Below, in pieces: positions 24,693 to 32,829 of a DNA stretch of 64,000 bases (position 1 is its first letter; each line of letters opens with the position of its first letter). The position numbers and the translations under genes were made by a program. The notes beneath the pieces are model-generated. The model was not told where the DNA came from. It worked only from the letters and a program-made list of their open reading frames with translations, and did no database searches. The DNA is from Asanoa siamensis. GTDB taxonomy: Bacteria > Actinomycetota > Actinomycetes > Mycobacteriales > Micromonosporaceae. The stretch is taken from positions 1 to 64,000 of the forward strand of contig NZ_BONE01000021.1 of the NCBI RefSeq assembly GCF_016862555.1. Reading direction: 5' to 3'.

Positions 24693-26108
24693 TCACTGCG
24701 CCGCGCTCTTGTCGTAGTCGGAGTACTGGTAGGGGTTCTCGATGGCCTTCGTCTTCGGCACGTCCGGGTTCATGCCCTTGAGCCAGGCCTCCTCGCCCAT
24801 CTCACCGACGAGGTAGTCGATCGTCTCGGTGATCTTCGCGCGGGCACCCGCCAGGTCGGCGTCGACGAGCGCGCCGTCGCGCTTCACGATCCGCCCGTCG
24901 ACCACGACCGTGTCGACGTCGCCGCGCTGCGCCTGGAACGCCACATGCCCGTACGCGTTGAGCACCGGGAACATCACCGGCGAGCGGTCGTTCTTGATCA
25001 GCACGACGTCGGCCTTCTTGCCGGGCACCAGGCTGCCGACGAGCGAGTCGAGCCCGAGCGCCCGCGCCCCGCCCATCGTCGCCCACTCGACGACGTGTTC
25101 GGCCCGCAGGTGGCAGTGGGTGACCGTCTCCTGGTTGCCGTGTGCCTCCAGGTGCTCCCGGGAGCGGTCGGCGCCGAGGGTCGTGCGCATCGCCGAGAAC
25201 AGGTCGCCGCTCCACCAGACGCTGGTGTCCATCGACAGCGACACCGGGATGCCGTGGTGGCGGAGCTGCCAGGTGGGCGGGTAGCCCTGGCCGGCACTCT
25301 GCTCGCTCTCCGTCGCGACGGAGACCGAGCCGCCGGTCGCGGCGATCCGGTGGTACGAGTCGGCGCTCAGCGTCGCCGCGTGCACGTACACCGTCTCGGG
25401 GGTCATGAAGCCGTGCTCGTGCATCAGCCGGATGCCGTCGTCGTTGGTGGCGCCCCAGACGCCGGCGTGGGTCGTCACCGGCACGCCGAAGTCGCGGGCC
25501 ACCTCGAAGGCCGCCTTCTCCGGGAAGGCCGGGTCGCCGGTCACGTCGAAGGCCATCTGGAAGCCGAGCATGCCGCCCTTGCCGTGGATCCGGCGGCTGA
25601 CGAAGTCGCGGAACTCCGGCATCGCCGACCACTGCCACGGCCCCTGCTGGAGGTTGCCGTACGCGAGCACGAACCGCGCCGGCACCGCCTCCAGCGCGTC
25701 GACCGCGGCCTCGGCGTGCTCGACGGTCTGCAGCCCGTGCGACCAGTCGACGGTGGTGGTCACGCCGGCGTCCACCGCCTCGAGCGCGCCGAGCAGGTTG
25801 CCGGCGTAGATGTCCTGCGGTCGGAACAGCCGGCCCGACTCGAGGTAGTACCAGACGAAGTACTGGGTCAGGGTCCAGTCGGCACCGTAGCCGCGCATCG
25901 CGGTCTGCCACATGTGCCGGTGTGTGTCGATCATGCCGGGCATGACGATGCCGCCGGTCGCGTCGATCTCGACGGTGCCCTCGGGCGCGGTCAGCCCGAC
26001 GCCTATCTCAGCGATCTTGTCGTCTATCACCAGCACGTCCGCGTCGCGCAGGACAGTGTGGTTGTCGTCCATAGTCAGTACGAGGCCGTTGCGAAACAGG
26101 ATGCTCAT
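24693..26108 (-). CDS. Amidohydrolase family protein (cytosine deaminase/TrzN-AtzB-like)
   Basis: A 471-residue metal-dependent hydrolase. IDTHRHMWQ gives the HxH metal ligands (His63, His65); THAGVWG, YVHAATLS and SMDTSVWW supply further His/Asp ligands at the ends of barrel strands. The C-terminal beta-sandwich returns in KKADVVLIKND and DTVVVDGRIVKRDG. The family removes amino or other groups from ring or side-chain positions. Substrate unknown, but the shared control region suggests it feeds the aromatic pathway encoded divergently. Followed by the iclR-like gene. Confidence 0.87.
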   Translation of the reverse strand: MSILFRNGLVLTMDDNHTVLRDADVLVIDDKIAEIGVGLTAPEGTVEIDATGGIVMPGMIDTHRHMWQTAMRGYGADWTLTQYFVWYYLESGRLFRPQDIYAGNLLGALEAVDAGVTTTVDWSHGLQTVEHAEAAVDALEAVPARFVLAYGNLQQGPWQWSAMPEFRDFVSRRIHGKGGMLGFQMAFDVTGDPAFPEKAAFEVARDFGVPVTTHAGVWGATNDDGIRLMHEHGFMTPETVYVHAATLSADSYHRIAATGGSVSVATESEQSAGQGYPPTWQLRHHGIPVSLSMDTSVWWSGDLFSAMRTTLGADRSREHLEAHGNQETVTHCHLRAEHVVEWATMGGARALGLDSLVGSLVPGKKADVVLIKNDRSPVMFPVLNAYGHVAFQAQRGDVDTVVVDGRIVKRDGALVDADLAGARAKITETIDYLVGEMGEEAWLKGMNPDVPKTKAIENPYQYSDYDKSAAQ

Positions 26109-26121
26109 GCGTCACTCCAAT

Positions 26122-26145
26122 CGGACATGAGTCCGCCAGGCGGCC
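26122..26145. promoter_or_regulatory. IclR-type operator, amidohydrolase side
   Basis: CGGACA (26122-26127) followed by GTCCGCC-A-GGCGGCC (26131-26145), an imperfect palindrome. It lies 14-37 bp before the amidohydrolase ATG, over its leader. It has the same three-half-site design as the copy on the other side of the intergenic region. Confidence 0.6.
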
Positions 26146-26241
26146 AGTCACCCGAACGTGGCGATTGTGAGCCGCGACACATGCGCCCGTCAAGGTCCGA
26201 CCTATTGCGCATCAAGCCTCGTGATGACCAGGATAAGAGAA

Positions 26242-26267
26242 GCGGACAGATGTCCGCCTGGCGGACA
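26242..26267. promoter_or_regulatory. IclR-type operator, CoA-transferase side
   Basis: GCGGACA-ga-TGTCCGCC-T-GGCGGACA: a perfect 8+8 bp palindrome at 26251-26267 preceded by a third half-site (26242-26248) that also pairs with the middle one. It lies 19-44 bp before the CoA-transferase start. Control of both divergent operons by the adjacent IclR protein is inferred. Confidence 0.65.
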
Positions 26268-26285
26268 GCCAGAGAGGGGTGACAG

Positions 26286-27422
26286 GTGGCGGAGCAGAAC
26301 GGGCCGCTGAAGGGCGTCCTGGTGGCCGACTTCTCCCGGATCCTCGCCGGCCCGTACGCGACCATGCTGCTGGCCGACCTGGGCGCCGACGTGGTCAAGG
26401 TGGAGGGTCCCGGTGGCGACGACACCCGCACGTGGATGCCGCCGGTGCGCGACGGCGTGGCCACCTACTACCTCGGCATCAACCGCAACAAGCGGTCGAT
26501 CGCGCTGGACCTGCGCGACCCGGGTGACCTCGCAGCCGCACGGGAACTGGCCCGGCGGGCCGACGTCATGATCGAGAACTTCCGACCCGGTGGGCTCGCC
26601 CGGTTCGGGCTCGACTACGACACCGTGGCGGCCGGCAACGCGGGCATCGTCTACGCGTCGATCAGCGGCTTCGGGTCCGGCGCGGGGGCGGCCATCCCCG
26701 GGTACGACCTGATGGTGCAGGCGATCTCCGGCCTGATGAGCCTGACGGGCGAGCCCGACGGGCCGCCGTACCGGGCGGGGATCTCGGTCTTCGACGTGAT
26801 GGCCGGGCTGCACGCCAACATCGGCATCCTGGCCGCGCTGCATCACCGGGCCGCGTCCGGGCGGGGCCAGCACATCGAGGTCAACCTGCTGTCGAGCGCG
26901 CTCTCCGGTCTGGTCAACCACAGCAGCGCGGCGGTCGCCGGCGACACTGTGCCCTTCCGGATGGGCAACGCGCACCCGAGCCTCTTCCCGTACGAGCCGC
27001 TGCCCACCGCCGACGGCGACCTGATCGTGATCGCGGGCAACGACGGGCAGTTCCGCAAGCTCTGCCAGGTGCTGGGCGTCCCCGGGCTCGTCGACGACCC
27101 GCGGTTCACCCGCAACCAGGACCGCACGGCCAACCGCGACGCGCTGCGCCCGCTGCTCGTCGCGGCGTTGCGCACCCGCACCAAGGACGAGTGGTTCGGC
27201 GACCTGATCGCCGCCGGGGTGCCGTGCGCGCCGATCAACACCCTCGACCGCGGGGTCGCGTACGCCCGGGAACTCGGGCTCGACCCGGTGGTGGAGGTCG
27301 ACGGGATGCCGAGCGTGCGCAACCCGATCACGTTCTCGGCGACGCCGCCGCGCTACGAACTGCCGCCGCCCGGGCTCGACGAACACGGTGAGGAGATCCG
27401 CGCATGGCTGACGAACGGCTGA
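26286..27422 (+). CDS. CaiB/BaiF family (class III) CoA-transferase
   Basis: A 378-residue protein that moves CoA between carboxylic acids. LVADFSRILAGPYATMLLADLGADVVKVE is the N-terminal family signature in overlapping parts; GGDDTRTWMPP and NRNKRSIALDL follow. Asp170 in RAGISVFDVMAGLHA is at the place of the catalytic Asp that forms acyl anhydride intermediates. GTG 26286 is preceded by GAGAGGGG. It heads the operon with the citryl-CoA-lyase-like gene (19-bp overlap), implying that its product is the next enzyme's substrate. Confidence 0.9.
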   Translation: MAEQNGPLKGVLVADFSRILAGPYATMLLADLGADVVKVEGPGGDDTRTWMPPVRDGVATYYLGINRNKRSIALDLRDPGDLAAARELARRADVMIENFRPGGLARFGLDYDTVAAGNAGIVYASISGFGSGAGAAIPGYDLMVQAISGLMSLTGEPDGPPYRAGISVFDVMAGLHANIGILAALHHRAASGRGQHIEVNLLSSALSGLVNHSSAAVAGDTVPFRMGNAHPSLFPYEPLPTADGDLIVIAGNDGQFRKLCQVLGVPGLVDDPRFTRNQDRTANRDALRPLLVAALRTRTKDEWFGDLIAAGVPCAPINTLDRGVAYARELGLDPVVEVDGMPSVRNPITFSATPPRYELPPPGLDEHGEEIRAWLTNG

Positions 27423-28192
27423 GCTTCGACACCGCGATCGGCACGTCCGACGCGACCCGCATCTCGCTGCTGGGCCAGGACCTGGCCGCCGACCTGATGG
27501 GCAAGGTCGGCTTCGGGGAACTGGCGTTCTGGCTGGTCGCCCAGCGCCGGCCGACGCCCGCCGAGACGCGGGTGTTCGAGACGGTGCTGGTCGCGCTGGC
27601 CGACCACGGCTTCACGCCGACCGCGATCGCGGCGCGGCTCACCTATCTCAGCGCGCCCGAGTCGCTGCAGGGCGCGCTGGCGGCCGGGCTGCTCGGCGGC
27701 GGCTCCCGGTTTCTCGGCGTGACCGAGGACTGCGGGCGGTTTCTGAGCGACGCCCTGCGCGGCGCCACACCCGCCGACGACGCCGGGTTCGACGAGTTGG
27801 CCCGGGCCACCGTGACCGAGGCCCGCGCGGCCCAGCGGTTCGTGCCCGGTCTCGGGCACCCCGTGCACAAGGTCGAGGACCCGCGTACGCCCGTGCTGAT
27901 CGGCATCGCCCGCGCCGAAGGGCTGGAAGGCCCGCACCTGCGGCTGTTCCAGGCGATCGGCCGCGTGCACCCGGAGATCCTGGGTCGCACACTGCCGCTC
28001 AACGGGGCCGGCGTCGCCGGTGCCGCGCTCGCCGACCTCGGGCTGCCGGTCGACCTGCTGCGCGGCTTCGCGCTGCTGGCCCGGGCCGCCGGCCTGCTCG
28101 GCCACCTCGCCGAGGAGCGGCGCACCCCGATCGGCACCGACATCTACACCACAGTGGACCGTCACGCCCGGTACCTCCCACCGGGCCCGTAA
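27404..28192 (+). CDS. Citryl-CoA-lyase-like protein (small citrate-synthase fold)
   Basis: A 262-residue protein, shorter than citrate synthase (about 370-430) and similar to proteins annotated as citryl-CoA lyase. The conserved PGLGHPVHKVEDPR keeps one catalytic His (His152). At the other two triad positions the usual His (RHGGA) is replaced by SRFLG (Phe103), and the usual NVD by NGA (Ala202). It therefore probably cleaves or forms a C-C bond in a CoA thioester by a modified mechanism. GAGGAG lies 6 nt before ATG 27404, inside the CoA-transferase gene. Confidence 0.8.
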   Translation: MADERLSFDTAIGTSDATRISLLGQDLAADLMGKVGFGELAFWLVAQRRPTPAETRVFETVLVALADHGFTPTAIAARLTYLSAPESLQGALAAGLLGGGSRFLGVTEDCGRFLSDALRGATPADDAGFDELARATVTEARAAQRFVPGLGHPVHKVEDPRTPVLIGIARAEGLEGPHLRLFQAIGRVHPEILGRTLPLNGAGVAGAALADLGLPVDLLRGFALLARAAGLLGHLAEERRTPIGTDIYTTVDRHARYLPPGP

Positions 28193-28208
28193 ACCGAAAG
28201 GAGCGGGC

Positions 28209-29075
28209 ATGGCCACCGTCGTCGCGGTCATCGCTTCCACCCACCATCCGTTCTACTACCGCGCGAGCACCGCGACGGGCGCGGACCGGCCGCCCTTCGC
28301 CGACGAGTGGACCCGGAAGATCCTGGCCTTCCGCGAGACGCTGACGCGGGCCGCGCCGGACGTGCTGGTGATGGTCGGCTCCGACCACTTCCACCAGCTC
28401 TGGCTCGACAACATGCCGCAGTTCCTGGTCGGCAAGGCCCCGTTCTACGACGCGAACTGGCACAACGAGGAGCGCGAGTTCGGGCTGCCGCGGATGCTGC
28501 TGCGCGGGCAGGAGGACCTCTCCGGCCACATCCTGCGCGACGGCCTCGACGCGGGCTTCGACCTCGCGTTCAGCAACGAGTTGCGGATCGACCACAGCAT
28601 CACCTGCCCGATCATCACCCTGCGGCCCGAGGCCGACCTGCCGATCGTGCCGATCTACACCAACATCTTCGCGCCACCGCTCCCGCAGCCGAAGCGCTTC
28701 GTCCAACTCGGAGCGACGATCCGCGAGCTGGTCGAGTCGTGGCCGAGCGACCTGCGAGTGGCGATCATCGGCACCGGGCACCTCTCGCTGGAGCTGGGCG
28801 GCCCGCGCCAGTTCGGCCCGCACGGCCCCGACCCGGCGTTCGACGAGCGCGCGGTCGGCTGGATCGCCAACGGTGACCTGGACGGCGCGCTGGCCGAGGT
28901 CACCCTGGACAGCCTGCACGCGCCCGGCAACGCGACGCACGGCTTCATGGACTTCATGCTGGTGATGGGCGTGGCCGGGGCGGGCGTGAAGGCCGACTAC
29001 GTCGACTCGCTCGACCTGTTCCACACGATGGAGGCCTACTTCACCTGGTACCCGAACGGAGCGCCGGCGGCATGA
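28209..29075 (+). CDS. Class III extradiol dioxygenase catalytic subunit (LigB-like)
   Basis: A 288-residue protein of the LigB superfamily, which opens catechol-type rings next to the hydroxyl pair using non-haem Fe(II). STHHPF near residue 12 and GSDHFHQL at about 58-64 supply the two His ligands; a third, acidic ligand should lie in the C-terminal third but I cannot assign it. AAAGGAG precedes ATG 28209 at about 6 nt; a longer in-frame extension upstream is not needed. The small LigA-like subunit follows with an ATGA overlap, so the enzyme is an alpha/beta pair like protocatechuate 4,5-dioxygenase. Confidence 0.88.
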   Translation: MATVVAVIASTHHPFYYRASTATGADRPPFADEWTRKILAFRETLTRAAPDVLVMVGSDHFHQLWLDNMPQFLVGKAPFYDANWHNEEREFGLPRMLLRGQEDLSGHILRDGLDAGFDLAFSNELRIDHSITCPIITLRPEADLPIVPIYTNIFAPPLPQPKRFVQLGATIRELVESWPSDLRVAIIGTGHLSLELGGPRQFGPHGPDPAFDERAVGWIANGDLDGALAEVTLDSLHAPGNATHGFMDFMLVMGVAGAGVKADYVDSLDLFHTMEAYFTWYPNGAPAA

Positions 29076-29434
29076 GCAGATACCTGGTGGACAAGTTCCT
29101 CTACACCGTCGACCGCGACCCGGCACTGGTCGAGCGCTACCGGGCGGACCCGGTCGGCACGGTCACCTGGTGGGAGGCCGAGCGCGCCAACGCGATCCTC
29201 GACGCGCACACCGGTGAGGCCAGCACCTGGCTGCGGTTCGACGAGGCCGAGCGGGCCGCACTGTCCACTCACGACTACGTGAAGCTGTTCGAGCTGGGCG
29301 CGCACCCGTTCCTCACGCTGACGCTGTTCATCGCGATGTTCGAGCGCGACCACGCCGAGCCGCTCGGCTTCCAGCGGGAGTACGCGGCCCGGCTGGCCCA
29401 CTTCGACCTGCCCTACCCCGACATCGCGACGTGA
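29072..29434 (+). CDS. Extradiol dioxygenase small subunit (LigA-like)
   Basis: A 120-residue all-helical protein of the LigA superfamily. LVDKFLYTVDRDPALVERYR and LSTHDYVKLFELGAHPF match the family core; the latter includes the residues that cap the active site of the LigB subunit. It is translationally coupled on both sides (ATGA with ligB-like, GTGA with the oxidoreductase gene). Substrates of the group include protocatechuate, gallate and related ring acids. Confidence 0.87.
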   Translation: MSRYLVDKFLYTVDRDPALVERYRADPVGTVTWWEAERANAILDAHTGEASTWLRFDEAERAALSTHDYVKLFELGAHPFLTLTLFIAMFERDHAEPLGFQREYAARLAHFDLPYPDIAT

Positions 29435-30621
29435 GCGTCATGCGGGCGGCCGTCGTCGAGCGGGCCGGCGAGCCACCGCGGGTGGTCGACCGCGCCGTCC
29501 CGCTGACCGGCGACGGCGAGCTGCGGGTCACGGTCACCGCGGTGCCGATCACCCCGCTCGACCTGCTCTGCGCGTCCGGCACCTCGTATTTCGGTCTGCC
29601 GGCGTTCCCCTACGTGCCCGGCGTCCAGGGTGTCGGCCGGCTCGCCGACGGCACCCCGGTCTGGTTCCCCACCGACGCCGGCATGAAGCCGGGCGACGGC
29701 AGCATGGCCGAGCAGGCCGTGGTGCCCGCGGCCGCCGTGGCCCGGCTCCCGGCGGACGTCGACCACCGGCTGGTGGCCGCGCTGGGCCTCTCGGCGGTCG
29801 CGGCCTGGCACGCGCTGACCGACCGCGGCGGGCTGGCCGCCGGCGAGCAGGTGCTGGTGCTCGGCGCGGGCGGCGTGGTCGGTCAGGCGGCGATCCAGAT
29901 CGCCAAGCTGCACGGCGCGCGCCGGGTGGTGGCCGCCGCCCGCTCGGTCGCCGCGCGGGAACGGGCCCACCGGGCCGGCGCGGACGTGGTCGTCGCCGTC
30001 CACCCGCGGGACGACGTCACCGCGCTGGCCCGCCGGTTCGGCGACGCCGCCGGCGGGCCGGTCGACCTGGTGCTCGACCCGGTCTTCGGCCTGCCCGGCG
30101 CGGCCGCGCTGCGCACCCTCGGCGTCGGTGGCCGGCTGGTCAACCTGGGCAGCGCGGCGGCGGACACCGCGCCGCTCGACTCGGCCACGCTGCGCAGCCG
30201 CTCGCTGCGGGTGCTCGGCTACACCAACGCCGAGTTGAGCCCGGAGCGCACCGCCCGCACGATCAGCGAGATCGCCAGGCACGCCGCGGCGGGCCGGCTC
30301 ACGGTCGCGTACGAGCACCTGCCGCTCGAAGCGGCGACCGACGCCTGGCACCGCCAGGCCACTGGCGATGTGCCCGGGCGGATCGTGCTGACGGCTGGTT
30401 TCGGCCGTGCGGCGCCGGGTAGGGCAGCAGGCATGATTGCCACCGAACTGCTCGACCGCGTCTTCGTCGGCGAGGAGCGGCTGTCCAGCGACGAGATCCA
30501 CCGGCGCATGGTCGCGCTCGACCCGCCGGCCGACGTGCTGATCGCCTTCGACCACCTGCCTGAAGGCGAGTACAGCGTCGACGAGGTGGCCGAGATCATC
30601 GGTACCGAGGAACCGATCTAA
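29431..30621 (+). CDS. Quinone-oxidoreductase-type MDR dehydrogenase with extra C-terminal domain
   Basis: A 396-residue protein. Residues 1-330 form a zinc-independent medium-chain dehydrogenase/reductase: GroES-like part (VPITPLDLLCASGTSYFGLP) and NADPH-binding Rossmann part (VLVLGAGGVVGQAAIQIAKLHG). MDR proteins normally end near GRIVLTAG; here about 65 residues continue (MIATELLDRVFVGEERLS, FDHLPEGEYSVDEVAEIIG), loosely like DUF2795 helical domains. An internal ATG at 30433 could once have started a separate gene. GTG 29431 overlaps the ligA-like stop. Likely reduces an aldehyde or enone formed after ring cleavage. Confidence 0.8.
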   Translation: MSVMRAAVVERAGEPPRVVDRAVPLTGDGELRVTVTAVPITPLDLLCASGTSYFGLPAFPYVPGVQGVGRLADGTPVWFPTDAGMKPGDGSMAEQAVVPAAAVARLPADVDHRLVAALGLSAVAAWHALTDRGGLAAGEQVLVLGAGGVVGQAAIQIAKLHGARRVVAAARSVAARERAHRAGADVVVAVHPRDDVTALARRFGDAAGGPVDLVLDPVFGLPGAAALRTLGVGGRLVNLGSAAADTAPLDSATLRSRSLRVLGYTNAELSPERTARTISEIARHAAAGRLTVAYEHLPLEAATDAWHRQATGDVPGRIVLTAGFGRAAPGRAAGMIATELLDRVFVGEERLSSDEIHRRMVALDPPADVLIAFDHLPEGEYSVDEVAEIIGTEEPI

Positions 30622-31220
30622 CCGACCTCACGGTCGTCGAACGGGAAGCCGGCGGCGAGGAAGTCGAGGGCCAGGCCGATACGGTCCAGCGACAGCAGGT
30701 CGTCGCCGAGCGCGCCCATGATGGACCCGACGACGGCGCCCGCGAAGGCACGGGACTCCAGGTCGCCGGGCGGGCGGCCCATCCGCGCGGCCACCCCTTC
30801 CGCCAGCAGCTCGATCGTGCGCTGCAGCTCGTCGAGCTGGGCGGCGCGCAGCTCCGGCACCGACCGGATCAGCTTCTGCCGCGCCATCTCCCGATCGAGC
30901 TGCTCCGGGCTCATCTCCCCGAAGACCCGCTCCATCGAGCGGCGCAACGCGGTCAGCACGGGCACGTCGGCCGGCTGCTCCTGGAACGCCCGAATCATGA
31001 TCGGGTCGTAGTCGTCGACCAGGACGAGCTGTTCCTTCGACGGGAAGTACCGGAAGAACGTGCTCGGCGAGATGTCGGCCGCCTCGGCGATCTGCTCGAC
31101 GGTCGTCTCCCCGTAGCCCTTCTCGGCGAACAGGCGCAACGCCTGCGCGCGGATGGTGGCCCGGGTCCGCAGCTTCTTGCGCTCGCGGAGCCCGAGCCCC
31201 ATCTCTGGTTCAGCCGGCAT
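30618..31220 (-). CDS. TetR family transcriptional regulator
   Basis: A 200-residue regulator. The N-terminal helix-turn-helix is KLRTRATIRAQALRLFAEKG, then TTVEQIAEAADISPSTFFRYFPSKEQL, the TetR signature. The C-terminal ligand domain contains LRRSMERVFGEMSPEQ and resembles actinobacterial AcyR-like proteins. Its start overlaps the end of the MFS exporter gene by 11 bp in the same direction, so the two form one operon, and it probably represses the exporter promoter. ATG 31220 is used; ATG 31202 is also possible. Confidence 0.88.
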   Translation of the reverse strand: MPAEPEMGLGLRERKKLRTRATIRAQALRLFAEKGYGETTVEQIAEAADISPSTFFRYFPSKEQLVLVDDYDPIMIRAFQEQPADVPVLTALRRSMERVFGEMSPEQLDREMARQKLIRSVPELRAAQLDELQRTIELLAEGVAARMGRPPGDLESRAFAGAVVGSIMGALGDDLLSLDRIGLALDFLAAGFPFDDREVG

Positions 31221-32736
31221 GTGCCGATTCTGCCACCGGCGCCGGCCGCGGCCCGGTCTCGGCCGGGACGGCGAGCCGGCGGGGCAGCAGCGCGAACGCG
31301 ACCACCGCGGCCAGGGCGCACATCGCGACGCAGACCCAGAGCGTCTGGTTCATCCCGTCGACGAAGGCGGCGCGCACGGTGTCCAGCAACGTCCCGTCGC
31401 CGCGCGCCCGCGCCACCGCGACGCCGGCCGCGACGCTGTCGGAGACCGGGCGCACCGCCGCGTCACCGAGGCCCGACTGGTAGCCCGCGGACACCACCGT
31501 GCCCAGCACCGCCACGCCGATCGTGCCGCCGGCCTGGCGCAACGCCTGGATCACCGCCGAGCCGGAGCCGGCCCGCTCGACCGCGAGCGCGTCCATCGCC
31601 ACACCCATGGTCGCCGGCATCGCGAGCCCCATCCCGGCACCCAGCAGGGCGATCCACGTGGCCGTCCAGCCGTACCCGGTGTCGATCGTGGTCGTCGCGC
31701 CGAGCCCCAGCGCGATCGTGAGCAGCACGAACCCGGCGCCGATCAGCGTGCCAGGGCCGAACGCGCGGGCGAGGCGGCCACCGAGCCGGGTGCCCACCAG
31801 CAGACCGCCGATCATCGGCAGCAGCCGCACGCCGGTCGACAGCGAACTGGCCCCGCCGACCGCCTGCAGGAACTGCGGCACCAGGAAGAGCAGGCCGAAC
31901 ATCGCGAAGTTGATCACCGTGGCCAGCGCGGACCCGAGCGTGAAGCCACGGCTGCGGAACAGATCCAGATCGATCAGCGGGTACGCCGCGCGGCGCTGGC
32001 GGACGACGAACAGCGCCAGCACCGCGACGCCGGCGGCGATCAGCGCCCAGTCGGCGACGGAGGACCAGCCGTCCGCGCCGATCCGGATGAAGCCGTAGGT
32101 GAGCCCGAGCAGCCCCGCCGAGGAGAGCAGGATGCCGAGCACGTCGATCGGGCGCGTCCCGCTGCCGCGGGACTCGGGCACGAAGAGCGCCACCGCGACG
32201 ACGCCGACCACCACGAGCGGCACGTTGATCAGGAAGATCGAACCCCACCAGAAGTGCTCGAGGAGCCAGCCGCCGACGATCGGGCCGAGGGGCAGGCCGA
32301 CGGCGGTCGAGGTGACCCAGATGGTCAGTGCCCGGCCGCGCTCCCGGCTGTCGGGGAAGAGCACCGGGACGACCGCCATCGAGAGCGGCATCATGATCGC
32401 GGCGCCGAGGCCGAGCGCGGCGCGGGCCGCGATCAGCGTGCCGGCACTGCCCGCGTAGGCGCAGAAGACCGAGGCCGCGCCGAACAGCAGCAGGGCCGCG
32501 AGCAGGAACCGCTTGCGGCCGAAGCGGTCGCCCAGCGAGCCGGCCGGCAGCAGGACCGCGGCCAGGACCAGCGTGTACGCGGACGCGAACCACTGGAGTT
32601 GCGCGTTGGACGCGTCGAGGTCGACGGCCAGGGTCGGCACCGCGACGGTGAGCACCGTGGTGTCGAGGCCGATGGTGAGCATCGCGACGGCCAGCGCGCC
32701 GAGCGCCAGCCAGCGACGGGAACGAGACGTCGGCAC
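31210..32736 (-). CDS. MFS drug exporter, DHA2 (14-TM) family
   Basis: A 508-residue transporter with 14 hydrophobic segments. Motifs: LDTTVLTVAVPTLAVDL in TM1, LPAGSLGDRFGRKRFLL in loop 2-3 and TSTAVGLPLGPIVGGWLLE (motif C of antiporters) in TM5. DHA2 proteins export cationic or bulky drugs using the proton gradient. GTG 32736 is the likely start, following GGGGTGGT. It is the first gene of an operon with tetR, and a TetR-style palindrome lies 30 bp upstream. Confidence 0.88.
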   Translation of the reverse strand: MPTSRSRRWLALGALAVAMLTIGLDTTVLTVAVPTLAVDLDASNAQLQWFASAYTLVLAAVLLPAGSLGDRFGRKRFLLAALLLFGAASVFCAYAGSAGTLIAARAALGLGAAIMMPLSMAVVPVLFPDSRERGRALTIWVTSTAVGLPLGPIVGGWLLEHFWWGSIFLINVPLVVVGVVAVALFVPESRGSGTRPIDVLGILLSSAGLLGLTYGFIRIGADGWSSVADWALIAAGVAVLALFVVRQRRAAYPLIDLDLFRSRGFTLGSALATVINFAMFGLLFLVPQFLQAVGGASSLSTGVRLLPMIGGLLVGTRLGGRLARAFGPGTLIGAGFVLLTIALGLGATTTIDTGYGWTATWIALLGAGMGLAMPATMGVAMDALAVERAGSGSAVIQALRQAGGTIGVAVLGTVVSAGYQSGLGDAAVRPVSDSVAAGVAVARARGDGTLLDTVRAAFVDGMNQTLWVCVAMCALAAVVAFALLPRRLAVPAETGPRPAPVAESAHAG

Positions 32737-32765
32737 AGCCGACCACCCCCGAACGTAGTAGCTAA

Positions 32766-32805
32766 TCTCAAGTGAGAGTAACTCCTACATTCGAGGGCAT
32801 GTCAA
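32766..32805 (-). promoter_or_regulatory. Promoter and palindrome of the MFS/tetR operon
   Basis: On the minus strand TTGACA (32805-32800) is a perfect -35, with TTACTC 18 nt downstream as a weak -10. TCTCA-AG-TGAGA (32766-32777), a perfect 5+5 bp palindrome, follows the -10 and could be the TetR operator. Confidence 0.5.
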
Positions 32806-32829
32806 CTTGTAGTCGCTCTCAGCTTCCAC

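Noticed and set aside
30433-30621. Separate small gene starting at the internal ATG of the dehydrogenase frame
   Set aside because: No stop separates it from the dehydrogenase and no good ribosome binding site precedes the ATG, so it is reported as a C-terminal domain, with the doubt noted.
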